Source: Nemertoderma westbladi
Lineage: Eukaryota > Xenacoelomorpha > Nemertodermatida > Nemertodermatidae
Reading direction: 5' to 3'
Assembly: GCA_032718475.1 (NCBI GenBank)
Contig: JAUCBJ010006167.1
Location: 1-24,135 of the forward strand
DNA: 24,135 bases
Every line of letters begins with the position of its first letter. Position 1 is the first letter of the stretch. Below the pieces are notes generated by a model. That model was not told where the DNA came from. It did no database searches and was given only the letters and a program-made list of their open reading frames with translations. Positions 15,943 to 24,135 of this stretch are shown in pieces. Made by a program: the position numbers and the translations under genes.

Positions 15943-16424
15943 TAGTGACAGTCAGATTCGATAATAATCTTTTTCAGTAGAATCACTGGATATCATCCAT
16001 ATCATAAAACCTTATCTTAAATTATTATCATTCATGCCTGCCTGATAAATATTATTTATGCTATTTGTTATCTCTCTCTTCTGATATACATTAGTATGAC
16101 CGTGATAAACTACAGCAAATAAGTTTTTTATAACCTATGTAAATGTGGTTGTTTGTCCGTCTCTCTGTCGTACTTATGACCAGACCATACCTTTTGAATA
16201 TTAACTTAAACATTATCAACAATAAGTAATGTATTTGTAAGAATAGATCCATGATTCAAAGTGCTGTTCAGTGTTCACTATTGTCTCTACTGCACTATCT
16301 CGTTAGAAACTGACCGGTATTCAGTATAATGTTGTAACTGGAATATTGATGCCACTGCCTTATATACAATTATTCTGGGCTGGTAAACCTTCTTCATTAT
16401 TCGTCCTACTTCGCAGCTGATTAC
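15943..16424. other. No gene or repeat seen
   Basis: AT-rich, with a CT-rich patch near 16150. I found no match to the second zinc-finger exon of copy A here. Confidence 0.4.
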
Positions 16425-16436
16425 AATTATCTAAAC
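16425..16436 (+). repeat. 12-bp target duplication, left
   Basis: AATTATCTAAAC, repeated at 16664-16675. Confidence 0.7.
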
Positions 16437-16663
16437 GGCTAAGCACGGGAATAACGTTGTACTTTCGATTGAGTGATCAGTTGGCCTAAATATGATATCC
16501 CACTCCATAGTGAAATCTTCATCCGATCTGGTTGCTCAGTACACAGACCCGGCTGATGATAACCGGAAGTTTGAAACCTAGGTACCGGGTTCGAGCCCCA
16601 ACAGGGTCGGTTGATATTTTTCGCTATGGAGAGCATTATCATACTGTCCTATCTACGATATAT
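16437..16663 (+). mobile_element. SINE-like element with a tRNA-like fold
   Basis: 227 bp between 12-bp direct repeats. The centre (16523-16610) has an A-box-like GCTCAGT, a close B-box (GGTTCGAGCCC, 16588-16598) and seven acceptor-like pairs (CCGATCT with AGGGTCGG, two wobbles). Outside it CTCCATAGTGAAA (16503-16515) pairs with TTTCGCTATGGAG (16619-16631), and a looser pairing extends further. It could be a SINE transcribed by RNA polymerase III, or a foldback element that captured a tRNA-like sequence. It is not a clean tRNA gene: the arms have mismatches. Confidence 0.6.
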
Positions 16664-16675
16664 AATTATCTAAAC
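16664..16675 (+). repeat. 12-bp target duplication, right
   Basis: AATTATCTAAAC, matching 16425-16436. Confidence 0.7.
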
Positions 16676-16815
16676 AATGGGACGAGTTTTCCCAGATAGT
16701 ATTTTGCAAAATGCTCAAAATGATATCCAAATATGTCACTGACAGTGACATATTGCCAGGACATCCTCTCTGGGATGTTCCATGATGTCAAAATGTGAGT
16801 CCCGAGGATGGATCT

Positions 16816-16917
16816 AGGACACTTCCCCCCCGGACAGTTCCCCCTGGATACTTCCCCCCCGCCCAAGTAGGACACTTCCCCCCGGACACTTCCCCCCCGG
16901 ACACTTGCCCCCCGGAC
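16816..16917. repeat. C-rich minisatellite, about 15-bp unit
   Basis: About seven variants of GGACACTTCCCCCC, with acagtt, atactt and acttg forms and one interruption. Confidence 0.85.
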
Positions 16918-17225
16918 CAGTTAAAGTGTTAAAATTAATCTGGGTGCATCAAAGCAATAAACAAAAGTTAAAGATACTTACAGGACAATTTGTATCTAGA
17001 GAAGTTTTTTCAAAATTATAAAAGAAACATTTTTATAGTCAAATTTTGTTTGTTTTTCTTCCCCCCCGGACACTTGCCCCCCGGACCAGTTAAAGTGTTA
17101 AAATTAATCTGGGTGCATCAAAGCAATAAACAAAAGTTAAAGATACTTACAGGACAAGTTGTATCTAGACAAGTTTTTATAAAATTATATAAGAAACATT
17201 TTTATAGTCAAATTTTGTTTGTTTT
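16890..17225 (+). repeat. 169-bp tandem duplication
   Basis: 16890-17058 and 17059-17225 match closely (CTTCCCCCCCGGACACTTGC, then an AT-rich body with GGGTGCATCAAAGC), with few differences. The C-rich motif sits at each unit start, so the minisatellite probably seeded the duplication. Confidence 0.9.
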
Positions 17226-17235
17226 TCTTTTAATT

Positions 17236-17285
17236 GGGGGCTGCCGCCCCAAACCCCCGCTTCTTTTGTTGGGGGCTGCCGCCCC
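17236..17285. repeat. Duplicated GC-rich hairpin motif
   Basis: GGGGGCTGCCGCCCC at 17236-17250 and 17271-17285, 35 bp apart, each self-complementary. Confidence 0.8.
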
Positions 17286-17290
17286 AAAAT

Positions 17291-17997
17291 TCCCAAATTT
17301 ATATTTGAGGATATAACTGAGACATCCCCAGGAAGTCTCCGACATTGTTATGTGAGGTTATACAACAATATAACCTTTTCATCAGGTTCCACTGGGAGAG
17401 TAATGCGTAATTCGGCGGAACTTAGCCTGCTACAAAAACTGGGGTGTAGGCCAATATAGTAAACCAAGTTTCTATCACAATGTATTTACAAAAAGATTAC
17501 AGCCTTCGGGTCCCGAACCATAATAAAGAGGTAATAACAAAACTCGTTCGATCTGTTCTTCGAGTTGGCTGCCTCAGTTCACTAAATTTAGAGATAGAAA
17601 GTAATAATAAAGGGAGAAAACAACATGTTCTTAACGTTTTGCATTTTTTCTACAATTTCTAAGTGTGAAAAAGTATATGTGTTTCATGAAATTACTAGAT
17701 AACATACTAGAGATGGGCCTAGCGGCCCGTAAAGCAAGTCGTATGAAACTTTTTGTTCTGTCTGATAATAAATTAGTGTGAGGGTAGTCCCGGTGGTGTA
17801 CGAGAAATTTTCTTGACAACTTCAAACTATAATTATTATGTTGTAATCATCTAATGAATTATAAAAGCTGTTGTGATTATAGAAGATAGAGAGTGGTTAG
17901 CGATAAATGATAGAGCTATCGGATAGAGTAGTCTGAAAGGAGTCGATTGATTAATAATAATAACAGCAGTTGTCATGAATTCAATCTTATTTTTGTA
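17291..17997. other. No gene seen
   Basis: AT-rich. A 60-codon + frame at 17480-17662 has no recognisable content and no clear splice frame; I do not call it. Confidence 0.4.
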
Positions 17998-18044
17998 ATA
18001 AATAAAACAAGTTGAGACGTTTCAATGTAAACCGCGATTAACAA

Positions 18045-18264
18045 TTTACAGAGTTCAATGTAAACCACGATATTAATTTAATACAACAATTACATTATTA
18101 TTATAACAGATTTTTATATTTCAAACTACAATTAGCCGTATGGAGAATCATTATGAGGCTGAGTAAACTTTCAGACTTATAAGCATACAGCCTCCACAGT
18201 ATTAATGTTTCAAAAAGTTTATTAAATTTCAAAAAGAAACAATAATTAGATGAGAGCACAGTAC
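18045..18264 (+). repeat. Dispersed repeat, copy 1
   Basis: It aligns over about 220 bp with 18913-19129, including TGGAGAATCATTATGAGGCT and GCATACAGCCTCCACAG. It carries a hairpin (18151-18182; 10 of 12 pairs). Similarity to a third partial copy extends left: AAATAAAACAAG...CCGCGATT near 18000 and again near 18575. Confidence 0.88.
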
Positions 18265-18690
18265 AATCAGTAGTAGCCAACACACTGTCTAACTAACAGT
18301 CATTTAGCTTGCATGCCAATTAATTAACATAGCTGAGAGAGTAACCTTGTAGATTTTCCCATGAGACTGTAATAGCCAGCTAAACCAGTTAATGTTCGCT
18401 TACTGTCTGGGTTGTAGAGTAGAGTGATAATACTTGGCACAGAAAGTACTTCTTAGTTAGTTGGCCCTTCCTATTGAATGCATTACCAGGCCATCTCTAT
18501 ACATTTTTCATGATTGCCAGCTGGTGTTTTTATCATTGCGCCTATGGCAATTTTCGTGTTTTGGGGCTATTTTTCGAAATAAAACAAGATGAGATGTTTC
18601 AATTTAAACCGCGATTTCACAAGTACCCATTGAAATCTATTGTCATGGTCCATGCAAAATTTCATCAAAATCGCAAGTTTGCTCTAGGAA
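18265..18690. other. Spacer between the repeats; no gene seen
   Basis: A 75-codon + frame (18474-18701) overlaps the partial third repeat copy and is not called. No splice signals or motif support it. Confidence 0.4.
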
Positions 18691-18726
18691 GTAGTCAGTA
18701 GCCAGTAGTAGTCAGTAGTCAGTAGC
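18691..18726 (+). repeat. GTAGTCA microsatellite
   Basis: Five or so units of GTAGTCA/GTAGCCA. Confidence 0.85.
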
Positions 18727-18912
18727 TTTTTTTCTTACAGTAATCAAGTCTGACGACTTGCTAACTAATTATGAATCTCTTGTAGAAGCATATCACGGCA
18801 CTAGATACTAAATAAAAACACACTAAAAACATAAAATTAAAAAATATACAAAATTTTACAGAATACAAAGTTATACAAATATAATAAAAAAACCACTAGA
18901 TAAAAACAATAA

Positions 18913-19129
18913 TTTACACTGTTCAATGTTAACCACGATATTAATTAAATACAACAAATATATTATTATTATATAACAGATTTTTATGTTTCAAACTATA
19001 ATGTTAGCCTTATGGAGAATCATTATGAGGCTGAGTAAACTTTCAGCCTTATAAGCATACAGCCTCCACAGTATTAATGTTGACACAACGATTTTAAAAT
19101 AAAACAATAATGCGATGAGAGCATAGTAC
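18913..19129 (+). repeat. Dispersed repeat, copy 2
   Basis: Partner of 18045-18264. Its hairpin is TTATGAGGCTGA / TCAGCCTTATAA with loop GTAAACTT (19023-19054; 11 of 12 pairs). TAGAAGCATATCAC near 18783 and 19150 suggests that the duplicated block is larger. Confidence 0.88.
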
Positions 19130-19440
19130 TGCTATGAGTGACTCTCTTATAGAAGCATATCACAGCATATGCTATGAGATCTATTGGAGATAGTTCCAGA
19201 AATCACAACATTTAGTTTGCCTATTAGTTAATTTATGTAATTTAAAAACGAAAATACCGAACGCTATCATTCTTATACAGTATATTTTTTTATGTAACTT
19301 TTATTTGTTCAAAAGTTAGATGAGTCTTCTTCAATATACAGTATCTATAGCTAGTAATTTTAATTATTGTTTTGTTTTTCTGAACAACTTAAAGTGTGTT
19401 TTATGTGTGTTCTCCTCCTTTGTGTTGTTATTGACTATAG

Positions 19441-19602
19441 GCTGATCAATCTCGTTTGGTACACAATTCTTTGCAAAATCTTGACCCTTCTCTGTTGACC
19501 CATATTGTGGAGAGATACAGTGCGATTGTTGAGTCATACATAGGGCAAGAAGTATCGAATCTAGATCATTGTATTATAGAAAATTATAAAACTGCTATTT
19601 AG
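19441..19602 (+). CDS. Probable terminal coding exon of an unrecognised gene
   Basis: A pyrimidine-rich tract (gttctcctcctttgtgttg) and the acceptor ttgactatag end at 19440. The next 53 codons are open in phase 0 and stop at TAG 19600-19602. The peptide is helix-prone, with normal residue usage: ADQSRLVHNSLQNLDPSLL, then HIVERYSAIVESYIGQEVSN, ending in NYKTAI. It begins with no ATG, as expected for an internal or last exon, so the rest of the gene lies to the left. I found no certain partner exon between 17.3 and 19.4 kb; the previous exon may lie beyond the repeats. I do not recognise the protein. Support comes from the acceptor, the clean frame and the higher GC of this stretch compared with its AT-rich flanks. 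Confidence 0.5.
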   Translation, partial: ADQSRLVHNSLQNLDPSLLTHIVERYSAIVESYIGQEVSNLDHCIIENYKTAI

Positions 19603-20304
19603 TGGTAGCTAGTAATTTTTTATGTTAGCTATAAAAAGAAAGCTTATATTTATTTTTCCTTTAAATTTACTTTTAATTTAGCCTCTTTATTTATTTTTAT
19701 AATTAACTTAATTATAATTTCTATAATATATTATTAATTATTCCCCTGCCCTAGCCTATTTGATATAACAATATCTAAATATTACTAAACAATATATAAA
19801 ATTAACTTTATATAACTAAACTTATTAGAATTTATGTGCTGATTTAAGACTCAAATATTTAAGACATAATATTTAAGACTTAATTATAATTAATTTGATA
19901 CATTAATTCTACATGCAAATCCATGAATTCTTTTAGGATTTTATTGCATTTTTGATATTATAAATACAAAATTTATTTAATTTACTTTTCCAGAAGTATT
20001 TACCTACATTTAAAAATAACTATTTATCTATTGTAATTAAAAATATTTGTTATAGAATATTTATATATGAAATTTGTTATTAGAGAACTTATAAAAAATT
20101 CCGCCATAAAAATCCCATAAAACTAATGATATTAGGAAGACTAATCCAACATTTTCCCAAAAAAAGCTGTTTTGAAAAACACAAATATTGTGAAACAACT
20201 TATACTGGTCATATTGCATCATTAGGGTATAATGGTGCCTGTGTATAGAATATGTAGTGATTGCGAATATTATCAAGAGTATAGTAAGTAATCCTCTTCA
20301 AAAC
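19603..20304. other. Intergenic sequence between two probable exons
   Basis: About 700 bp, very AT-rich. If both neighbouring exons are real this holds the 3' end of the left gene and the promoter and 5' UTR of the right one. I see no certain polyadenylation signal or TATA box. Confidence 0.4.
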
Positions 20305-20514
20305 ATGGATTCAATAAGGAGTGCTAGAGATAGTGACAGTGACCATAGTGACCATTTGCAAAGTAATCCTTCCACATCTTCCTCAGAACCAAAACCAAGA
20401 CAAAATACACAGAATAACTCCCGCAGGTTTGGTTCACAACAATCACCTCTTCTCCCACCGTTAAGTGGCAGTGTGCAAAGTGGTTTCACTATGGATGGTG
20501 GAATAGAAGCGTCT
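20305..20514 (+). CDS. Probable first coding exon of an unrecognised gene
   Basis: It starts at ATG 20305 in a strong context (AAAACATGG); the frame is open further up only from a GTG. Seventy codons end in phase 0 at a consensus donor, TCT/GTAAGT (20514/20515). The peptide is polar and disordered: an Asp/Ser start (SARDSDSDHSDH), a Ser/Gln/Asn/Pro middle (SNPSTSSSEPKPRQNTQNN) and a PLLPPLSGS patch. Such N-termini occur in many cytoplasmic tails and regulatory proteins, so no function can be named. The next exon would lie to the right; none was found up to the window end, where repeats fill the supposed intron. Confidence 0.5.
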
Positions 20515-21073
20515 GTAAGTGGTTAGTATTACTTCACACATTTCTGCAGGTAGTTCAAGTTAACAACCACATAATATATTCTGAAATATAATACACAGAT
20601 TCTTTGTATATATAACTGAAAACAGTTTGTGGTACCTCAAATATTGCAATACACAAATAGTTCTAGAACTATATTATACATTATATTATGTTGTTTGTTT
20701 ATTAAATAGGGAACAGTTCCGTATGCAATCGCATTTTCTAAAAAAAGTTTATGAAATATATAGGCGTAAATTATGACTAATTTAGAACTAAATTTCCATT
20801 GTTGTCTTCCTCACAACATTTTTCAAAAAAAATGTTGTGTTCTAGAAAACAATTTATATATAATTACAGAATATATATATATTATATATATTATATATTA
20901 AAGATAATTTCAGAACTTTAGCTACCGCTAATCAAAAATCAAGGTAATATACACCATAACCCTTAATACAACAACCATTTTTAGGGGGTTGGAGCCCCCC
21001 TCCCTAATTTTTTCAAATTTCAATAAAATGCTACGAAATTCGGTATGATGATCTGTCGACACCTTTTCTTACT
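20515..21073 (+). other. Intron-like, AT-rich
   Basis: It includes a TA-rich microsatellite (about 20868-20900) and a GC patch able to pair with itself (TTAGGGGG with CCCCCCTCCCTAA near 20981-21005). No coding signal. Confidence 0.45.
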
Positions 21074-21688
21074 GGTGGCCTGGCCGGAATTTTCAATTTC
21101 TCAGTTATTTCCATACAACAAGTCCTTAAAAAATGTCTATTTAGCAATGTTTAACAACCTCCCTAGACTTTATTTTACGTCTTTGGAATGTAATCTAGAT
21201 ATCATTAGAAGATATCTGTAGATTCCGAATCTGAAAACCGTTTTAAATATAACCGAAAATTGGTAAAGATATTATCAAAATACTAATGTGTGAATTTATA
21301 GACGTAAATCGCTATAATTCTGATGTTTTGTTGTCTTTATTCTAGAATATTAATTATTATTTAGCTAAGTGTTTAAAACTCTCCATTTTTTTTTTCATTA
21401 CCCATAATTAATATTCTAGAATTGAATTAAAAAAACATTAGAATTACAGCGATTTATGACACAAAATTTACACTTTAGTATTTTGATAATATCTCCGGAA
21501 GTTCTTGGTGAAATTTACAACGGGTTTCAGATTCGTAATCTGCAGATAAAGGCGGATCTAATGACATCTAGATTTCATTCCAAAGACGAAAAATAAAGCC
21601 GACGGAGGTGGCTAAATATTGCGAAAAATAAGTTTTTAACGGATTGTATCGAAATAGCTCATAAATTAAAATATCCGACCAGGCCACC
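21074..21688. repeat. Large foldback (inverted repeat with arms of about 285 bp)
   Basis: Left arm 21074-21357 starts GGTGGCCTGGCCGG; right arm about 21405-21688 ends CCGACCAGGCCACC. Between, blocks match in reverse complement throughout: TTTGGAATG...TCTAGAT with ATCTAGATTTCATTCCAAA, ATATTATCAAAATACTAA with TTAGTATTTTGATAATAT, and ATTCTAGAATATTAATTA near the loop. The loop is about 47 bases. It is a non-autonomous foldback DNA element or an inverted duplication; no target duplication was found. Confidence 0.88.
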
Positions 21689-21720
21689 AACATATAGCAA
21701 GCCATTTTCAAACTTAAAAT

Positions 21721-22363
21721 TGTGACGGAATCCACTGGAGTTGACAGTGGTGGATTCCGACCGGTGTGTGGATTGTACGCGTTTGTTGCGTCCGTGGGCT
21801 GCTGGGCTATCGCTGGATATATTAGGCCGAAGGCCGTTGAAAACAACAGGGTTAAATTGTCAGTATTAATAATCATAGTAATTGATAATAGCACAGTCTG
21901 AATATAATAATATGCAATACAATGGTCAGTAACGACGACGGTCAAAACTATTCCGGTCTCACAACTGAAAGGAAATCAACTAAACTAATAATCAGTTATC
22001 ATAACAGTTATATCATTGACACATATTACATTAGCCCTACACTACTGGGCGACCTTAATATCCAATAGATGCGCTCTTGTCCTCCCCAATGTGCTTTCCT
22101 GTCCACTATTGGCTTAACCTGATTAATTCACATCTCGCCACTCCCTGTTGGCGTTGTCCCTTGGTGCTAGCCTTACTAGCTTGTTTGTCCCTCTGAGGTG
22201 GTTTGACCTCTCACCTCTCTCTGTGGCTTACTCTCTCTGTGGTATCGCCCCAGTTGGTTATGAGGTGAGATTATTATTGGTAATCTCACATCGCCAACTA
22301 TATTGGTAAAATGCCATTAATCCCATTTTTGGTGGGTAATGCACGGAATTGAATCCGCTTACA
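21721..22363 (-). mobile_element. Solo LTR related to the 5531-12371 element
   Basis: 643 bp from TGTGACGGAATCCAC to GGAATTGAATCCGCTTACA. Both ends match the ends of the 528-bp LTRs (TGTGACGGGATCTAC; GGAATTGGATAAGCTAACA). The middle has similar CCCCTCTGA-type patches but is diverged. No partner LTR or interior is present, so it is probably the product of LTR recombination. Flanks read AAAAT and AAAAA, a possible 5-bp duplication with one change. Strand is set by analogy with the full element. Confidence 0.8.
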
Positions 22364-22463
22364 AAAAAAACTATATTTTTATAACATAAATCATTGTTAC
22401 CATGCAAAAAATGTTAGCTGCTATAATATCATCAATATTTTTGGTCATTAATATACTAGAAAG

Positions 22464-22504
22464 GCATTTCCTAAAGGAAATGCAACCACGAAGCTAAGGA
22501 AAAT
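22464..22504. repeat. Hairpin and outer copy of a 19-bp inverted pair
   Basis: GCATTTCC-TAAA-GGAAATGC (22464-22483) is followed by CCACGAAGCTAAGGAAAAT (22486-22504), whose exact reverse complement is at 23702-23720. Confidence 0.8.
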
Positions 22505-22574
22505 TAAACAAAGGGCCACAATTATGGTTTGTTGCTTAGCCTAGTTTAGTAGCATTTGCCAATAAATAACTTAT

Positions 22575-24135
22575 ATTCCTATGGAAACTAGAATTCTCTG
22601 GAACTGTTGGTTTTACCTTTGAAAAAAGATTCAGTCCAGATTGTGGTTCAGATAACACATACCAAGTTTCAGAAAATATTGTAGTTTATGTCCAAATTTC
22701 CGATTTTCTATCAAAATGCATCTGTTTGCAGTGGTTGTCATGGAAACTGAATAATAGAACAATGTAATTCGGATGCAGAATAAGTCATATAGTGGGGGTA
22801 GGTGTTGGTCCCAAGTCATGATACTATTAACTTGTGCTTCAAATTATCATTTTATAAATTTTAACATCTGTTTAGACTTGTTGCTATGGTAACTGTATTT
22901 TCTAATTAACCTCAAACGGCTTGGATATGGATCTTATAGATGAGTTGCAAAACCCCAAGTTTATATATATTACAGTTTTGCTACAAATAGAGTTATCAAT
23001 ATAGATTTGAATGATATAGAGTTTAATAAACTACAGTTACCATGGTAACTAAATTTCTGGAATAATTTAAGTTTCACTAAAAGTTCCAACTAGTGGTCCA
23101 GATAACACATACCCAGTTTTGTAAAATTTTATCGTAAAGTCTATGTCCAAATGAATAAGTTTTGAATAAAAACATCTGTTTTCAGCGGTTGTCATGGTAA
23201 CTGAAAAATAGAACAATGTAATTCGGATGCAGAATAAGTTATATAGTGGGGGTAGGGGTTGGTCCCAAGTCATAACACCTTGCCCTTAGGCCTCAAATTA
23301 ACATTTTATAAATTTTAACATCTGTTTATCCCGGTTGCCAAGGTAACTGGATTTTCTATTTAGCCTCAATCGGATCTGCTATGGACCTTATAGTTGAGTT
23401 GAGAAACCCCAAGTTTATATCTATTATAGTTTTCCTACAAATAGAGTTATAAATATTGACTTGAAATACATAGACTTTTTTTGAAGTCCGTTGCCATGGA
23501 AACCAGATTTTTCCTGGATATGAGACCCGGCCCAAAAGATGCGCCTCGACGAGTAGTATATACATGCAAAATTTCAGGGTACTTTTAAAGGCTAGTTTTT
23601 TCACCGGTCAAAAAAAACCAAATCTGCTCCATACAAGTAAAATAGCCCACTATGAATAGACCATCTCAGCTAAGGAAAATCTTTCTTAGCGAAAGTAGTT
23701 GATTTTCCTTAGCTTCGTGGATACTGAGTTTCAGAAAATATTGTAGTTTATGTCCAAATTACCGATTTTCTATCAAAATGCATCTGTTTGCAGTGGTTGT
23801 CATGGAAACTGAAAAATAGAACAATGTAATTCGGATGCAGAATAAGTCATATAGTGGGGGTAGGTGTTGGTCCCAAGTCATAATACTATTAAATTGTGCT
23901 TCAAATTATCATTTTATTAATTTTAACATCTGTTTACTCTTGTTGCTATGGTAAATGGATTTTCTAATTAACTTCGAACGGCTTGTATATGGACCTTATA
24001 GATGAGTTGCAAAACCCCAAGTTTATATATATTACAGTTTTTCTCCAAATAGAGTTATGATTATAGACTTGAATGATATATAACTTTAAAAAAACTACAG
24101 TTACCATGGTAACTAGATATTTCTGGAATGTTTTG
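22575..24135. repeat. Higher-order tandem repeat with periodic X-box-like palindromes
   Basis: Unit 1 (about 22640-23090) and unit 2 (about 23091-23545) are 454 bp apart; unit 3 (about 23725-24135) runs off the window. Each unit has three 14-bp sites of the form GTTRYCATGGWAAC, at 22734, 22880, 23036; 23188, 23334, 23490; 23796, 23943, 24100; a weaker one is at 22575. Spacing is 146, 156, 152, 146, 156, 306, 147, 157. Two sites (23036, 24100) are perfect palindromes. The form fits the X-box bound by RFX transcription factors (GTNRCC..RGYAAC). Binding is inferred. Confidence 0.88.
23669..23720. repeat. 13-bp inverted repeat and inner copy of the 19-bp pair
   Basis: GCTAAGGAAAATC (23669-23681) pairs with GATTTTCCTTAGC (23701-23713). 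23702-23720 is the reverse complement of 22486-22504. It lies at the break between repeat units 2 and 3, where one X-box-like site is missing. Confidence 0.8.

Noticed and set aside
16523-16610. Functional tRNA gene
   Set aside because: 88 bases with mismatched T and anticodon stems and two wobble pairs in the acceptor, flanked by target duplications: an element, not a clean tRNA gene.
18474-18701. 75-codon + frame as a small gene
   Set aside because: It starts at TTG, overlaps a partial repeat copy and a microsatellite, and has no splice or motif support.
22631-23273. Similar - strand frames at 22631 and 23067 as paralogous small proteins
   Set aside because: They are the same part of a noncoding 454-bp repeat read twice; frames end at different places and unit 3 does not keep them.

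Overview
This window looks like nuclear DNA of an invertebrate metazoan. It is AT-rich between genes, its short C2H2 zinc-finger exons are bounded by GT/AG splice signals, and it holds several retroelement classes and no bacterial-style operon. The GC-rich hairpin minisatellites near 17.2 kb made me think of a sponge or other early-branching animal, but that is a low-confidence impression. About half of the window is transposon.

Layout. 0.3-5 kb: exons of a C2H2 zinc-finger gene (copy A), split by a 3.75-kb LINE (LINE-A, + strand) with a perfect 58-bp target duplication. 5.1-15.3 kb: a nested stack. A 5'-truncated LINE fragment (LINE-C, +) lies beside an older LINE (LINE-B, - strand) flanked by a 165/169-bp direct duplication. 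LINE-B was later entered by a young LTR element (5531-12371, 528-bp LTRs differing at 3 sites, 5-bp target duplication). 15.55-15.94 kb: a second, decayed zinc-finger exon (copy B) homologous to the first. 16.4-17.3 kb: a tRNA-like element with target duplications, a C-rich minisatellite and a 169-bp tandem duplication. 18-19.1 kb: a dispersed repeat pair. 19.44-19.60 kb: a probable terminal coding exon of an unrecognised gene. 20.3-20.5 kb: a probable first coding exon of another gene. 21.07-21.69 kb: a large foldback. 21.72-22.36 kb: a solo LTR related to the big element. 22.57 kb to the end: a higher-order repeat carrying an X-box-like palindrome about every 150 bp.

The LTR element reads on the - strand: its polypurine tract is next to the left LTR, and a Gag-like frame runs from 11754 down to about 7963. 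I see no protease, reverse transcriptase or integrase, so it should depend on another element. The gag frame has two mutually compensating G-run indels and a TGA exactly where a zinc-knuckle cysteine is expected. The place where pol would lie holds about 1.5 kb of tandem arrays whose units each carry a small hairpin.

The strongest observations are the hairpin-bearing arrays in the LTR element, the periodic X-box-like array, the very long LINE target duplications, and the LINE frame that takes its stop codon from its own (TAG)n tail. Everything is read by eye; no database search was made.
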